Assembly (NCBI GenBank): GCA_016717265.1
Contig: JADKFX010000001.1
Location: 1,748,501-1,812,500, forward strand
Reading direction: 5' to 3'
From: Saprospiraceae bacterium
Lineage (GTDB): Bacteria; Bacteroidota; Bacteroidia; Chitinophagales; Saprospiraceae
Length of the DNA stretch: 64,000 nt
The position numbers and the translations under genes are program-made. Each line of letters starts with the position of its first letter. Within the stretch, counting starts at the first letter, position 1. Of the stretch, positions 56,468-64,000 are shown piece after piece. The notes under the pieces were generated by a model. It saw only the letters and a program-made list of their open reading frames with translations, was not told the DNA's origin and searched no databases.

Positions 56468-56484
56468 TGTTACATCTGTTACAT
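56468..56484. promoter_or_regulatory. Candidate operator: paired TGTTACAT upstream of the sulfur cluster
   Basis: TGTTACAT occurs twice (56468-56475 and 56477-56484) with one base between, 50 bases before the start of the persulfide dioxygenase gene and between it and the Crp/Fnr regulator gene. Direct repeats at about one helical turn (9 bases) suit a DNA-binding protein, with the adjacent regulator the natural candidate. It is not the classic palindromic Crp/Fnr site. Confidence 0.35.
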
Positions 56485-56577
56485 AAGCTTAAAATTTCTT
56501 TAGAGCGATTACTTAGTGGGTATTATAAGGGTACATGGTATGTTTTAAATTTTATAAAACAAGATAAACTTATTGTT

Positions 56578-57222
56578 TTATAAGCCCTTTAGTAATTTAA
56601 TCTGGTTCCTATATAATAAAAGCTTATGGTCTGTTTCAAGTTTTTTCAATAATCTGGAGATTACTACTCTGGAACTTCCCAGTTCTTCCGCGAGTTGTTG
56701 ATGGGAAAGATTGATCACGGTTGAACCAGTAACTTTCGCTTTTTGCTTTAGATAAACTACGAGTCGTTGGTCCAAATGCTGAAATGCGATTTGATCAATG
56801 GTTTTTAATAATTCATTAAATCGATTTTGAAAAGTACGCATTACAAAACTCTTCCAGCTAGGATATTTTACGAGCCATTGATCCATCAAATGAGATGGAA
56901 TGACAATCATTTCAACATCAGACTCTGCAGTTGCTTTTATCTCACTTGCATGATTTTGCATACAACAGGTAAAAGTCATTGCACAACTTTCCTCTGGGTT
57001 TACATAATATAAAAACAACTCATTGCCTTCCTGGTCGATTCGACTTACCTTGACGGTACCTTTTAATATAATCGGCATAGTTCTTACAATCTGACCTATA
57101 TCTATGATGGTTTCTCCTGATTTAACTTCTTGATATCGCGCTATAGACTCCAATTCTTTTAACAAACCGGTTTCGAATGTTTCATTAAAAATTTCTAACT
57201 TCTTTGAAATTGATTGAATCAT
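56578..57222 (-). CDS. Crp/Fnr family transcription regulator with clustered cysteines
   Basis: 214 residues: an N-terminal cyclic-nucleotide-binding-like beta-roll (about 15-125) and a C-terminal winged helix-turn-helix (about 160-210, SHQQLAEELGSSRVVISRLL). It lacks the N-terminal Fnr iron-sulfur cysteines but has Cys80, Cys86 and Cys87 together (ESCAMTFTCCM) in the effector domain, a pattern seen in Bacteroidota regulators near rhodanese genes. A thiol or persulfide switch acting on the downstream cluster is a reasonable inference. It is 159 bases upstream of the cluster on the same strand, and divergent from the small membrane protein gene at 57410. Confidence 0.9.
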   Translation of the reverse strand: MIQSISKKLEIFNETFETGLLKELESIARYQEVKSGETIIDIGQIVRTMPIILKGTVKVSRIDQEGNELFLYYVNPEESCAMTFTCCMQNHASEIKATAESDVEMIVIPSHLMDQWLVKYPSWKSFVMRTFQNRFNELLKTIDQIAFQHLDQRLVVYLKQKAKVTGSTVINLSHQQLAEELGSSRVVISRLLKKLETDHKLLLYRNQIKLLKGL

Positions 57223-57409
57223 ATCTTTGTTTGATCTAACCCTATTTTAGGATATCTGGGTAACAATATTTAGAGGGAGATTGTTTGGAGAAATGGATGT
57301 TCCATTTTAATGATATCTCGACTAAACGTCTTTAAAGTCTTTGAATAAAACTAAAAAACTATTCGTCAAATTGTTTAATTTTACCATCTAATCTATAAAT
57401 CACTTGTTT

Positions 57410-57871
57410 ATGTATGATATTTTATTGCAAATGCATTCCTGGCTAAGATGGCTGGTCTTAGGTTTAGGTATTTATTCGATTTACATGAATTATTCTGGTT
57501 GGAAGGTGGGCTCTGTTTTTACAGAGCAGGTTAAAAAAATAAATACTTTTTTTATTGCCAGTCTCCATACCCAGCTTATTCTTGGCTTAGCGCTTTATTT
57601 AGGTGTTTCTCCAATGATGAAAATGATTCTTGCTGATTTTGGGGCTAGTATGAAAAATAGTGATCTCCGGTTTTGGAGTGTTGAACATATGCTGGGTATG
57701 ATTATTGGTATTGCAATTGCACAAATAGGCAATATTAAATCTAAAAAACAAGCTACCGATAGTCTTAAATTTAAAACTGCTTTTGTTTGGTTTACAGTGG
57801 CTTTATTATTTATTCTATTAATGATTCCTTTTGGCGTTTGGAATGTTGACAGACCTTTATTCAGATTTTAA
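57410..57871 (+). CDS. Four-helix membrane protein of unknown function
   Basis: 153 residues from the ATG at 57410 (an in-frame TTG two codons upstream is less likely). Four hydrophobic helices are visible, with HSWLRWLVLGLGIY at the start, LHTQLILGLALYLG in the second, RFWSVEHMLGMIIG in the third and a C-terminal helix ending in IPFGVW. The paired histidines (one in the first, one each in helices two and three) resemble haem-ligand placement in small cytochrome b-like proteins, which is how relatives are sometimes labelled; haem binding is unproven. Divergent from the Crp/Fnr gene, so possibly controlled by it. Confidence 0.75.
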   Translation: MYDILLQMHSWLRWLVLGLGIYSIYMNYSGWKVGSVFTEQVKKINTFFIASLHTQLILGLALYLGVSPMMKMILADFGASMKNSDLRFWSVEHMLGMIIGIAIAQIGNIKSKKQATDSLKFKTAFVWFTVALLFILLMIPFGVWNVDRPLFRF

Positions 57872-58101
57872 ATTGATATAGAAGATAGAATCGTAGCTGA
57901 ACATATCGAAATTATAAAACGAACTTCGTAAAAATTTGCTATTGCTTTCTCGAATGGAATTTCTCAATGAATTGAGGAGGATCGTTTATACTAAATTCTT
58001 AATTATCAAAACAGCAATCCAATGCGTGGTCAGGTATTTAAGGCTCTTGTCCGATTTTTAACCTGCCCGAATTTTTTAAACTAAGTGTTAGCCTTGCGTT
58101 G

Positions 58102-58109
58102 TATTTTTG
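58102..58109 (+). promoter_or_regulatory. Candidate -7 box of the BNR-repeat protein gene
   Basis: TATTTTTG fits TAnnTTTG and ends 14 bases before the ATG at 58124. It lies downstream of the GTG at 58085 that opens the longest frame, supporting the ATG. Confidence 0.4.
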
Positions 58110-58123
58110 ATCAAATTTTAAAG

Positions 58124-61100
58124 ATGAGAAGAATCCTAATCATTGTTTTGACATTTGCCCTTCTTAAATCCTCACAAGTACAGGCACAAGTTAGAGTCCT
58201 TCAGGATTATATTGCCCAAAAACATAATTTCAAGGAGATCTGTAAGAAAGCAGATAAAATGATCCGGAAGAATAAATTAGAAGATGCATCTTATCGTGAA
58301 GGTATATTCAGAAAAAAATCTGATAAAAAAGAGTTTTTGGATGATGAAAAGCTAAAATTTGAGCGATGGAAATGGTATTGGAGAGATCGAGTCACTGAAT
58401 CAGGAGAATTTCCAGATCTTCAAAGACAATGGGTAATCTATAACCAAATTTTAAAACAAGGAGGGTTAAATCTCAGAAATACCCAAAATTGGAAACACGA
58501 AGGTCCAAATCGGAATTCTGGAGGATATTGGGGTATGGGGCGCACAACACATGTTGGTTTTCATCCTACCCAAACAAATACATTTTTTGTAGCATCTCCA
58601 AATGGAGGACTTTGGAAAACTGCAGACAATGGCAAAACCTACACATCCATAGCCGATAATCTGCCTTACCAACCGGTAGGGATTGTATTGGTTGATCCAA
58701 CAGCCGCCAATACACTTTATATAACACTCGGTGAAAAAGATGGATGGTGGCAATATAGTATGGGCGTTTATAAGTCTACAGATGGCGGGAAAAATTGGTC
58801 AGCTACCGGACTAAATTGGAAACTAACAGACAACAAAGTGATTTATGCTTTAGAAATGAATCCCTTAAATTCATCTATTCTAATGGCAGCTACCAGCGAT
58901 GGTTTATATAAAACGTTTAATGGTGGAATCCATTGGACTAAAATTAAAACTGAAAATTATTCAGATGTAAAATATAAACCAGGTGATACGAATACAGTTT
59001 TTATTGCTTTAAATGATTATTGGGGTCAATGCAATGTATTAAAATCAACAGATGGTGGAAATACATTTTTAATTGCTTCTGATTTTGGGTTTCAAAAAGC
59101 ATTTTTACGACTTGCGACAACCCAGGCAAATGCTGCTTATTTAGGTGTTAATATGAGTGTGGATGGGGAACGAAAATTATATATTTCCAAAAACACCGGA
59201 CTAACATTTGATTATGTTTCCGAAATGCCTGAAAACAAAGTTTTGTTTTTTTCTCCAAGCAATACTTCGATTTTGTATTGTGGATATGTTGTAATTTATA
59301 AATCTATAGATGGTGGTAAAACCTGGACTCAAATTACAAACTGGTGGAATAATGGGAACGGATTGCCAGAAGTTCATGCGGATCATCATTTTATTCTCAA
59401 TCATCCTTCAAAAAAAGAGGAGCTTTATTTTTGTTGTGATGGGGGTGTTTATAGATATCATGAAAAAACAGAAGTTTGGGATGAATTAGTCAATAATTTA
59501 CCAATCACTCAATTTTATAAATTAGCAATATCTACCACAAATCCACCAACAATAATAGGTGGTAGTCAGGATAATGGAGGATGGATCAAACGAGCCAATG
59601 GTAGCTGGGGTAATACAAATGGAGGAGACGCAATGTCACAAGTTATTGATCCACTCAATGCCAATATCGGGTATACTGAATATTGGGGTGGCAATGCGGT
59701 ATATCGAACTACAAATGGTTTTAATAATCTCGATGATATTACCCAAAACATTGGTGCAGAATTACCAGGACAATGGGTAACACCTTTTGGATTGAATCCA
59801 AGAAATTCAAAAACCTTTATTATTGCATATAATGATGTTTTTGTCAGCCACGATCGTGGGAATAGTTTTAAAAAAATTAGCAATAACTTAACTGGAAACA
59901 TAGATAATGATTTAAGAAATGTAAAAATAAATCCAGTAGATAGCCAACTAGTAGTTGCAAGTAGGGGAAATACCTTTTACATATCAAAAGATTTTGGTAA
60001 AAGCTGGAAATCTAACAATCTCGTCACAAGCTTGGAAATAACTGATTATGAATTTCACCCAAAGGATACAAATAAAATGTGGTGTGTTCGTGGAGGTTAT
60101 GGTGCAATTAAAGTAATGTTTTCTAAAGATAAAGGTTCCAGTTGGACTAATATAACAAAAAATTTTGTGAATACACCAACTTCATGTATCATCTTTGATG
60201 AAGCATCAAATACTTTATTTGTTGGGACAGATTTTGGGGTTTTCTATTCTGATGCAGACACCCTGGATTGGCAATATTATGGCATTGGATTGCCGCATAC
60301 TGCAGTTACTGATTTAAAGATTCATCCAACTTTACGAAAATTATATATTTCAACTTATGGCAGAGGATTTTATTCAATTGATTTACCATATTGTGCACCA
60401 GCACAAATCAATTTATTAGTACAAGTTGACAACGGATCATTTGAAAATCGAGATAGCCTTAAAATATGCTCCGGTTCCATAATAAAACTTAAAGCACAAG
60501 ATAGTTTATCAGGAAGTTTCCGTTGGCGTGGCCCCAATTTAGATACCACACTTTTGAATGAATCGCAATGGAATGCTGGAACTTTTTCAAATGCTGGTCG
60601 GACCTCTGGAAATTATATTTTGGAATATACTTCAGAAATCGGATGCAAACGATTGGATACCATTTACATTCGCTTTTTGAACCGACCAAATTTTAGTATC
60701 AACCAGAATCATCCTTATTTTGATTGTCACTTTGATTCAATACAGTTAAAGCCCAGCTTGACAATCGATACTTTAAATTATGCTTATAAATGGACAGGAC
60801 CAAATTTAGATGTACCCAATTACACTGCTTATGTAAAGGAATCGGGGCGATATTACTTAGAATTGAAAAATCTTGCAGGGAATTGTAGCTTTTATGAATT
60901 CGTGGATGTTTTTAGAGTATACGACCCAATTTTAGATTCAACAATAATAAAGTCAAATCTTTGCTTTGGGGATTCCATGGGTAGTATAAAAGTAGATGTC
61001 CTTTTAGGGAAAAGTCCTTATAAATATTTATGGTCAAATCAAAAAACGAGTTCTGAAATCAACAGTTTGATAAAGGGCACTTATTTTATTACTGTACAAG

Positions 61101-61651
61101 ATGCTAATTTATGTGAAGTTATAGACACATTTACCATCACAGAACCTGAAGATCTCAATATAATTTGGACTATTAATGCATCTTCCGGCAATAACGGATT
61201 CATTGAACTTAAAGTAACAGGTGGAACTCCACCTTATACATTTCTTTGGACGCAAAAGGATGGTTCAATAATAGTTGGACAAACTAAAGATTTGTATAAT
61301 TTGCCTGCTGGAATTTTTGATTTAAAGATTTCTGATGCAAATCAATGTGATTATATTAAGAAGGGAATTGAGGTAAAAGATTTTGTTTCTAATGATAATT
61401 TTATTGAAAATGGACTTGGTATATATCCAAATCCAGTGAAAGATCAACTTTTACTCATAACAAAAAACCCATGGAGTAAAAATCTAGAATTGCAATGTTT
61501 AGATATGCAAGGGAAAAGGATTTTATTGTCCTATCAAAAATTAGATCAATTTACAATTCAGACAAATGTTGCCCATTTGTCGGCAGGAGATTATATATTA
61601 ATAGCCAAATCAACAGATCAAAAAGCGGAAATTAAATTTAGTAAATTATAG
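58124..61651 (+). CDS. Secreted BNR/VPS10-like propeller protein with SprB repeats and T9SS tail
   Basis: 1175 residues from the ATG at 58124, which starts a signal peptide (MRRILIIVLTFALLKSSQVQ); the upstream GTG at 58085 is rejected. The body (about 130-760) carries repeated Asp-box/BNR motifs such as STDGGKNW, STDGGNTF, SIDGGKTW, SKDFGKSW and SKDKGSSW, as in sortilin-type and xyloglucanase-type beta-propellers; no glycosidase catalytic residues can be assigned. Ig-like segments follow, then two SprB-type repeats (about 945-1085, with SPYKYLWSNQ and PPYTFLWTQ) and a T9SS type A domain (about 1100-1175, GIYPNPVKDQLLL). Probably a surface-exposed or released binding protein. An AT-rich hairpin downstream may terminate it. 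Confidence 0.88.
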   Translation: MRRILIIVLTFALLKSSQVQAQVRVLQDYIAQKHNFKEICKKADKMIRKNKLEDASYREGIFRKKSDKKEFLDDEKLKFERWKWYWRDRVTESGEFPDLQRQWVIYNQILKQGGLNLRNTQNWKHEGPNRNSGGYWGMGRTTHVGFHPTQTNTFFVASPNGGLWKTADNGKTYTSIADNLPYQPVGIVLVDPTAANTLYITLGEKDGWWQYSMGVYKSTDGGKNWSATGLNWKLTDNKVIYALEMNPLNSSILMAATSDGLYKTFNGGIHWTKIKTENYSDVKYKPGDTNTVFIALNDYWGQCNVLKSTDGGNTFLIASDFGFQKAFLRLATTQANAAYLGVNMSVDGERKLYISKNTGLTFDYVSEMPENKVLFFSPSNTSILYCGYVVIYKSIDGGKTWTQITNWWNNGNGLPEVHADHHFILNHPSKKEELYFCCDGGVYRYHEKTEVWDELVNNLPITQFYKLAISTTNPPTIIGGSQDNGGWIKRANGSWGNTNGGDAMSQVIDPLNANIGYTEYWGGNAVYRTTNGFNNLDDITQNIGAELPGQWVTPFGLNPRNSKTFIIAYNDVFVSHDRGNSFKKISNNLTGNIDNDLRNVKINPVDSQLVVASRGNTFYISKDFGKSWKSNNLVTSLEITDYEFHPKDTNKMWCVRGGYGAIKVMFSKDKGSSWTNITKNFVNTPTSCIIFDEASNTLFVGTDFGVFYSDADTLDWQYYGIGLPHTAVTDLKIHPTLRKLYISTYGRGFYSIDLPYCAPAQINLLVQVDNGSFENRDSLKICSGSIIKLKAQDSLSGSFRWRGPNLDTTLLNESQWNAGTFSNAGRTSGNYILEYTSEIGCKRLDTIYIRFLNRPNFSINQNHPYFDCHFDSIQLKPSLTIDTLNYAYKWTGPNLDVPNYTAYVKESGRYYLELKNLAGNCSFYEFVDVFRVYDPILDSTIIKSNLCFGDSMGSIKVDVLLGKSPYKYLWSNQKTSSEINSLIKGTYFITVQDANLCEVIDTFTITEPEDLNIIWTINASSGNNGFIELKVTGGTPPYTFLWTQKDGSIIVGQTKDLYNLPAGIFDLKISDANQCDYIKKGIEVKDFVSNDNFIENGLGIYPNPVKDQLLLITKNPWSKNLELQCLDMQGKRILLSYQKLDQFTIQTNVAHLSAGDYILIAKSTDQKAEIKFSKL

Positions 61652-61665
61652 TTTGCTGGCATTTG

Positions 61666-61703
61666 TTGTAATTTTGGTCACAGAGTGATCTTTAAAATTA
61701 CAA
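61666..61703 (+). terminator. Possible weak terminator after the BNR-repeat protein gene
   Basis: TTGTAATTTT and AAAATTACAA form a 10-bp A/T-rich outer stem with a partial GGTCA/TGATC inner stem. No good T run follows, so termination is uncertain. Confidence 0.4.
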
Positions 61704-62330
61704 TAGAGTAAGAGAATCTTGTCAAAATAGCCTTTCAAATTTTCTAGCATTTTTATTTTCGAGTGATTTAAGTATGCAAAAAAGCTGCTTACATTTAAAT
61801 TCAGAGTTGCGTTTTTTATTTTTTATATATATGAATACATATCGCACCACAACGGATTATTTTAGCTGTAGACATTCAATTTTAGTTGTATTTATTTTCG
61901 CCTTTTTATTTTCAAAATTCAATTTTTAATACAAATATTGTGAAACTTGAAAACCAGATTTTTATACTTTCCTTCTGTATTCATTTATTTAAGAATTGGG
62001 CATATTTTTAGAAAAATTTGTTTTCTTGAATATTAGGATACAGTCAATTTTCTGAGGAGATATTCAATCATTGCCTAATGTTTCATTTTGAAATACCTTT
62101 TTTGTTGCGATTGAAAATAGAACTGCTTTCAAAGGGTTTGGGGTTCAGATGTACAGGAACTGGGAATTTGACTTCATTTGGAATTGCGTATTCTAATTTT
62201 TGAATTTGGACTATTCCCCAACTTTTTATCCTGACCCGAATATTTACCTTGGAGTACTGTTTATTTTCTGCGAATTGTTAATGTGGCGCTTATACATATT
62301 AATTCTTTCGGTAAGTTGATTTGACTTTTG

Positions 62331-62338
62331 TATTTTTG
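62331..62338 (+). promoter_or_regulatory. Candidate -7 box of the S46 peptidase gene
   Basis: TATTTTTG, 38 bases before the ATG at 62377. A TTTC at 62306-62309 is a weak -33 candidate. Confidence 0.4.
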
Positions 62339-62376
62339 TTGTTCTAATAAATTGAATAATCTTATAATTCACAAGG

Positions 62377-64000
62377 ATGATTTTTAAACGTTTAAAACTA
62401 TTTGTATTTGCTATTCTAATTTCCATTCATGGATTTTGTGGTGAAGGGATGTGGTTGCCTTTGTTTTTAAAATCTCTGAATGAAAAAGAGATGAAATCAA
62501 TGGGAATGAAAATTAGTGCGGAGGATATTTATAGCATTAATAAAGGTTCTTTAAAAGATGCCATCGTGCTATTTGGAGGAGGATGCACATCGGAAATTAT
62601 TTCAGACCAGGGACTCATGCTCACCAATCATCATTGTGGATATGGTTATATTCAGTCCTATACTACAATTGAAAATAATTATTTGAGGGATGGATTTTGG
62701 GCGAGATCAAAATCAGAGGAACTCAAATGTTCTGGATTGACAGCAACGTTGATCGTAAGAATGGAGGATGTTACACTTAAAGTACTGGATGGGGTAGATG
62801 TGAAATGGAATGAGAATAGACGCAGAAATAAAGTGGATGAGAATATTGAGAAAATTAAACTGCAAATTCCAAAAGAAGCAGATCAGGATTTATTAATTCG
62901 AAGTTTTTATAATGGAAATCAGTATTTTCTATTTGTCACAGAAGTATTTAAAGATGTTCGACTCGTGGGTGCTCCTCCAGAATCTATTGGCAAATTTGGT
63001 GCAGATACCGATAATTGGGTTTGGCCTCGGCATACAGGAGACTTTTCTTTATTCCGGATTTATGCTAATAAATCGAATCGCCCAGCAGAGTATTCAAAAG
63101 ATAATCAACCCTATAAGCCAAAACATTTTTTACCAATTTCTTTATCAGGTGTTAATGAAGGTGATTTTACAATGGTATTTGGTTTTCCAGGTCGTACCAG
63201 TGAATATTTGATTGCAGAGGCAATACGCCAACAAGTGGAAGTTTTAAATCCAGTGCGGATTTCCTTACGGGATAAAACCTTAAAAATTCTCGACAAACAT
63301 ATGCGTTCCAATGAACAATCAAAAATTCAATACGCATCAAAATATGCAGGTATAGCAAATGCCTGGAAGAAATGGATTGGCGAAAATCTTGGTATGAAGA
63401 TTACCAATGGTTTAAATAAAAAGCAAAAGGCAGATGCAGAATTCCAAAAGCGAGTAAATTCAAATCCATTATATACGGAATATAAAAACTTAATTCCAGA
63501 TTTAGAAAATCAGTATATCCGTTTGGAACCTTTTACAAAATCCAGAGAATATTATTCAGAAACTTTTAGTCGAAATACAGATCTTATAAATTATTATCAA
63601 TTAGTTAAACGGTTGATTGATATATATGAAGGAAGAGGTGAAGCTACCTTTAAGATTAAGCGGGATGAAGTATTGAAAAATGTGGATGGGTATTTTAAAG
63701 ACTTTGATTCTGAAATTGACCAGGAAGTATTCAGTGCATTGCTTGAGGAGTTTTCCAAAGAAATGAATCCTGCATTTGTTTTTCAATACTTAAAAGATGA
63801 ATTGCGAAAAGTGAATTCAGATTATAAGGCATTTGCCAAAAATTTATATACATCTAGCAAATTAATGAATAAAGATAGCTTTTCAAATATTTTTAAATTG
63901 GAATATCCACAATGGCTTACAAAAATTCGAGAGGATAAATTGTTTACCTTTTATGAAGAGATGAATTATTATTTAGCAAATGATATAAATAAAATTTGCT
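62377..64000 (+). CDS. S46 family dipeptidyl-peptidase, cut by the right window edge
   Basis: The frame is open from the ATG at 62377 to the window end (541 codons) with no stop. A signal peptide (MIFKRLKLFVFAILISIHGF, then CGEGMWLP) indicates periplasmic or surface location. S46 hallmarks are visible: the catalytic histidine in LTNHHCGYGYIQ (His86, the same position as in known S46 enzymes), the DGFWA block and the catalytic aspartate in NWVWPRHTGDFSLFRIYA (about Asp222). The catalytic serine near the C-terminus lies beyond the window. These enzymes (DPP7/DPP11 type) remove dipeptides from oligopeptides and support amino-acid feeding. The ATG is preceded by AAGG at 62373-62376 and by a promoter box. 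Confidence 0.92.
   Translation, partial: MIFKRLKLFVFAILISIHGFCGEGMWLPLFLKSLNEKEMKSMGMKISAEDIYSINKGSLKDAIVLFGGGCTSEIISDQGLMLTNHHCGYGYIQSYTTIENNYLRDGFWARSKSEELKCSGLTATLIVRMEDVTLKVLDGVDVKWNENRRRNKVDENIEKIKLQIPKEADQDLLIRSFYNGNQYFLFVTEVFKDVRLVGAPPESIGKFGADTDNWVWPRHTGDFSLFRIYANKSNRPAEYSKDNQPYKPKHFLPISLSGVNEGDFTMVFGFPGRTSEYLIAEAIRQQVEVLNPVRISLRDKTLKILDKHMRSNEQSKIQYASKYAGIANAWKKWIGENLGMKITNGLNKKQKADAEFQKRVNSNPLYTEYKNLIPDLENQYIRLEPFTKSREYYSETFSRNTDLINYYQLVKRLIDIYEGRGEATFKIKRDEVLKNVDGYFKDFDSEIDQEVFSALLEEFSKEMNPAFVFQYLKDELRKVNSDYKAFAKNLYTSSKLMNKDSFSNIFKLEYPQWLTKIREDKLFTFYEEMNYYLANDINKIC

Larger units (their letters stand above)
61652..62376 (+). other. Gene-poor region of 725 bases
   Basis: No convincing gene. 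It contains the AT-rich hairpin at 61666-61703 and a 32-codon frame at 61831-61929 (ATG to TAA) that encodes a basic start and a hydrophobic run (ILVVFIFAFLFS) like a lone signal peptide; this may be a decayed gene start or chance. The promoter box of the S46 peptidase gene is at the right end. Confidence 0.6.

Noticed and set aside
62912..63211. Plus-strand ORF of 99 codons inside the S46 peptidase gene
   Set aside because: It is a shifted frame of the open S46 frame, which carries the catalytic motifs.

Overview
The window is AT-rich DNA from a member of the Bacteroidota, most likely Saprospiraceae or a close relative. Evidence: very large secreted proteins ending in type IX secretion (T9SS) sorting domains, HYR-like and dockerin-like modules, promoter boxes of the Bacteroidota type (TAnnTTTG), and no obvious Shine-Dalgarno sequences. 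The family-level assignment is inference. I saw no rRNA, tRNA, CRISPR array, transposase or T9SS machinery gene.

Layout. (1) 1-4.9 kb: housekeeping genes: a divergent gene start cut by the left edge, mnmA, a frameshifted lipoprotein gene, rimM, a CNT-type nucleoside transporter and a uridine kinase. (2) 5.1-46.6 kb: six consecutive same-strand genes for giant exported, cysteine-rich proteins (about 1345, 4280, 1785, 1766, 1478 and 2659 residues). Each has a signal peptide, HYR-like beta-sandwich modules, a carboxypeptidase-regulatory-like domain, a dockerin-like domain, a cohesin-like sandwich and a C-terminal T9SS domain. (3) 47.2-51.8 kb: an M36 metalloprotease with T9SS tail, convergent with a DUF4403 lipoprotein. 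(4) 52.1-57.2 kb: a minus-strand cluster suited to sulfide/persulfide and thiol stress (persulfide dioxygenase-rhodanese fusion, HMA protein, rhodanese, DUF2892 protein, thioredoxin, OsmC, small membrane protein, sterol-desaturase-family protein) beside a Crp/Fnr regulator with three clustered cysteines. (5) 57.4-64 kb: a four-helix membrane protein, a BNR/VPS10-like T9SS protein with SprB repeats, and an S46 peptidase cut by the right edge.

The most notable feature is the array at 22.7-46.6 kb. Four adjacent genes share a nearly identical C-terminal 'chassis' of about 3 kb at DNA level but carry unrelated N-terminal 'heads'. Between genes 1-2 and 2-3 the identity continues through the stop codon, terminator, promoter, leader and first seven codons of the next gene, so only the heads are unique. 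Crossover between copies would give intact, in-frame genes with heads lost, duplicated or swapped. In two genes the head payloads sit inside HYR-like domains at one recurrent loop; one payload is a C-type lectin-like domain. The fourth gene also carries ten 83-residue HYR-type units, most of them almost identical. My reading is a head-swapping surface adhesin locus kept uniform by gene conversion. Architecture and repeats are visible in the sequence; function and dynamics are inference.
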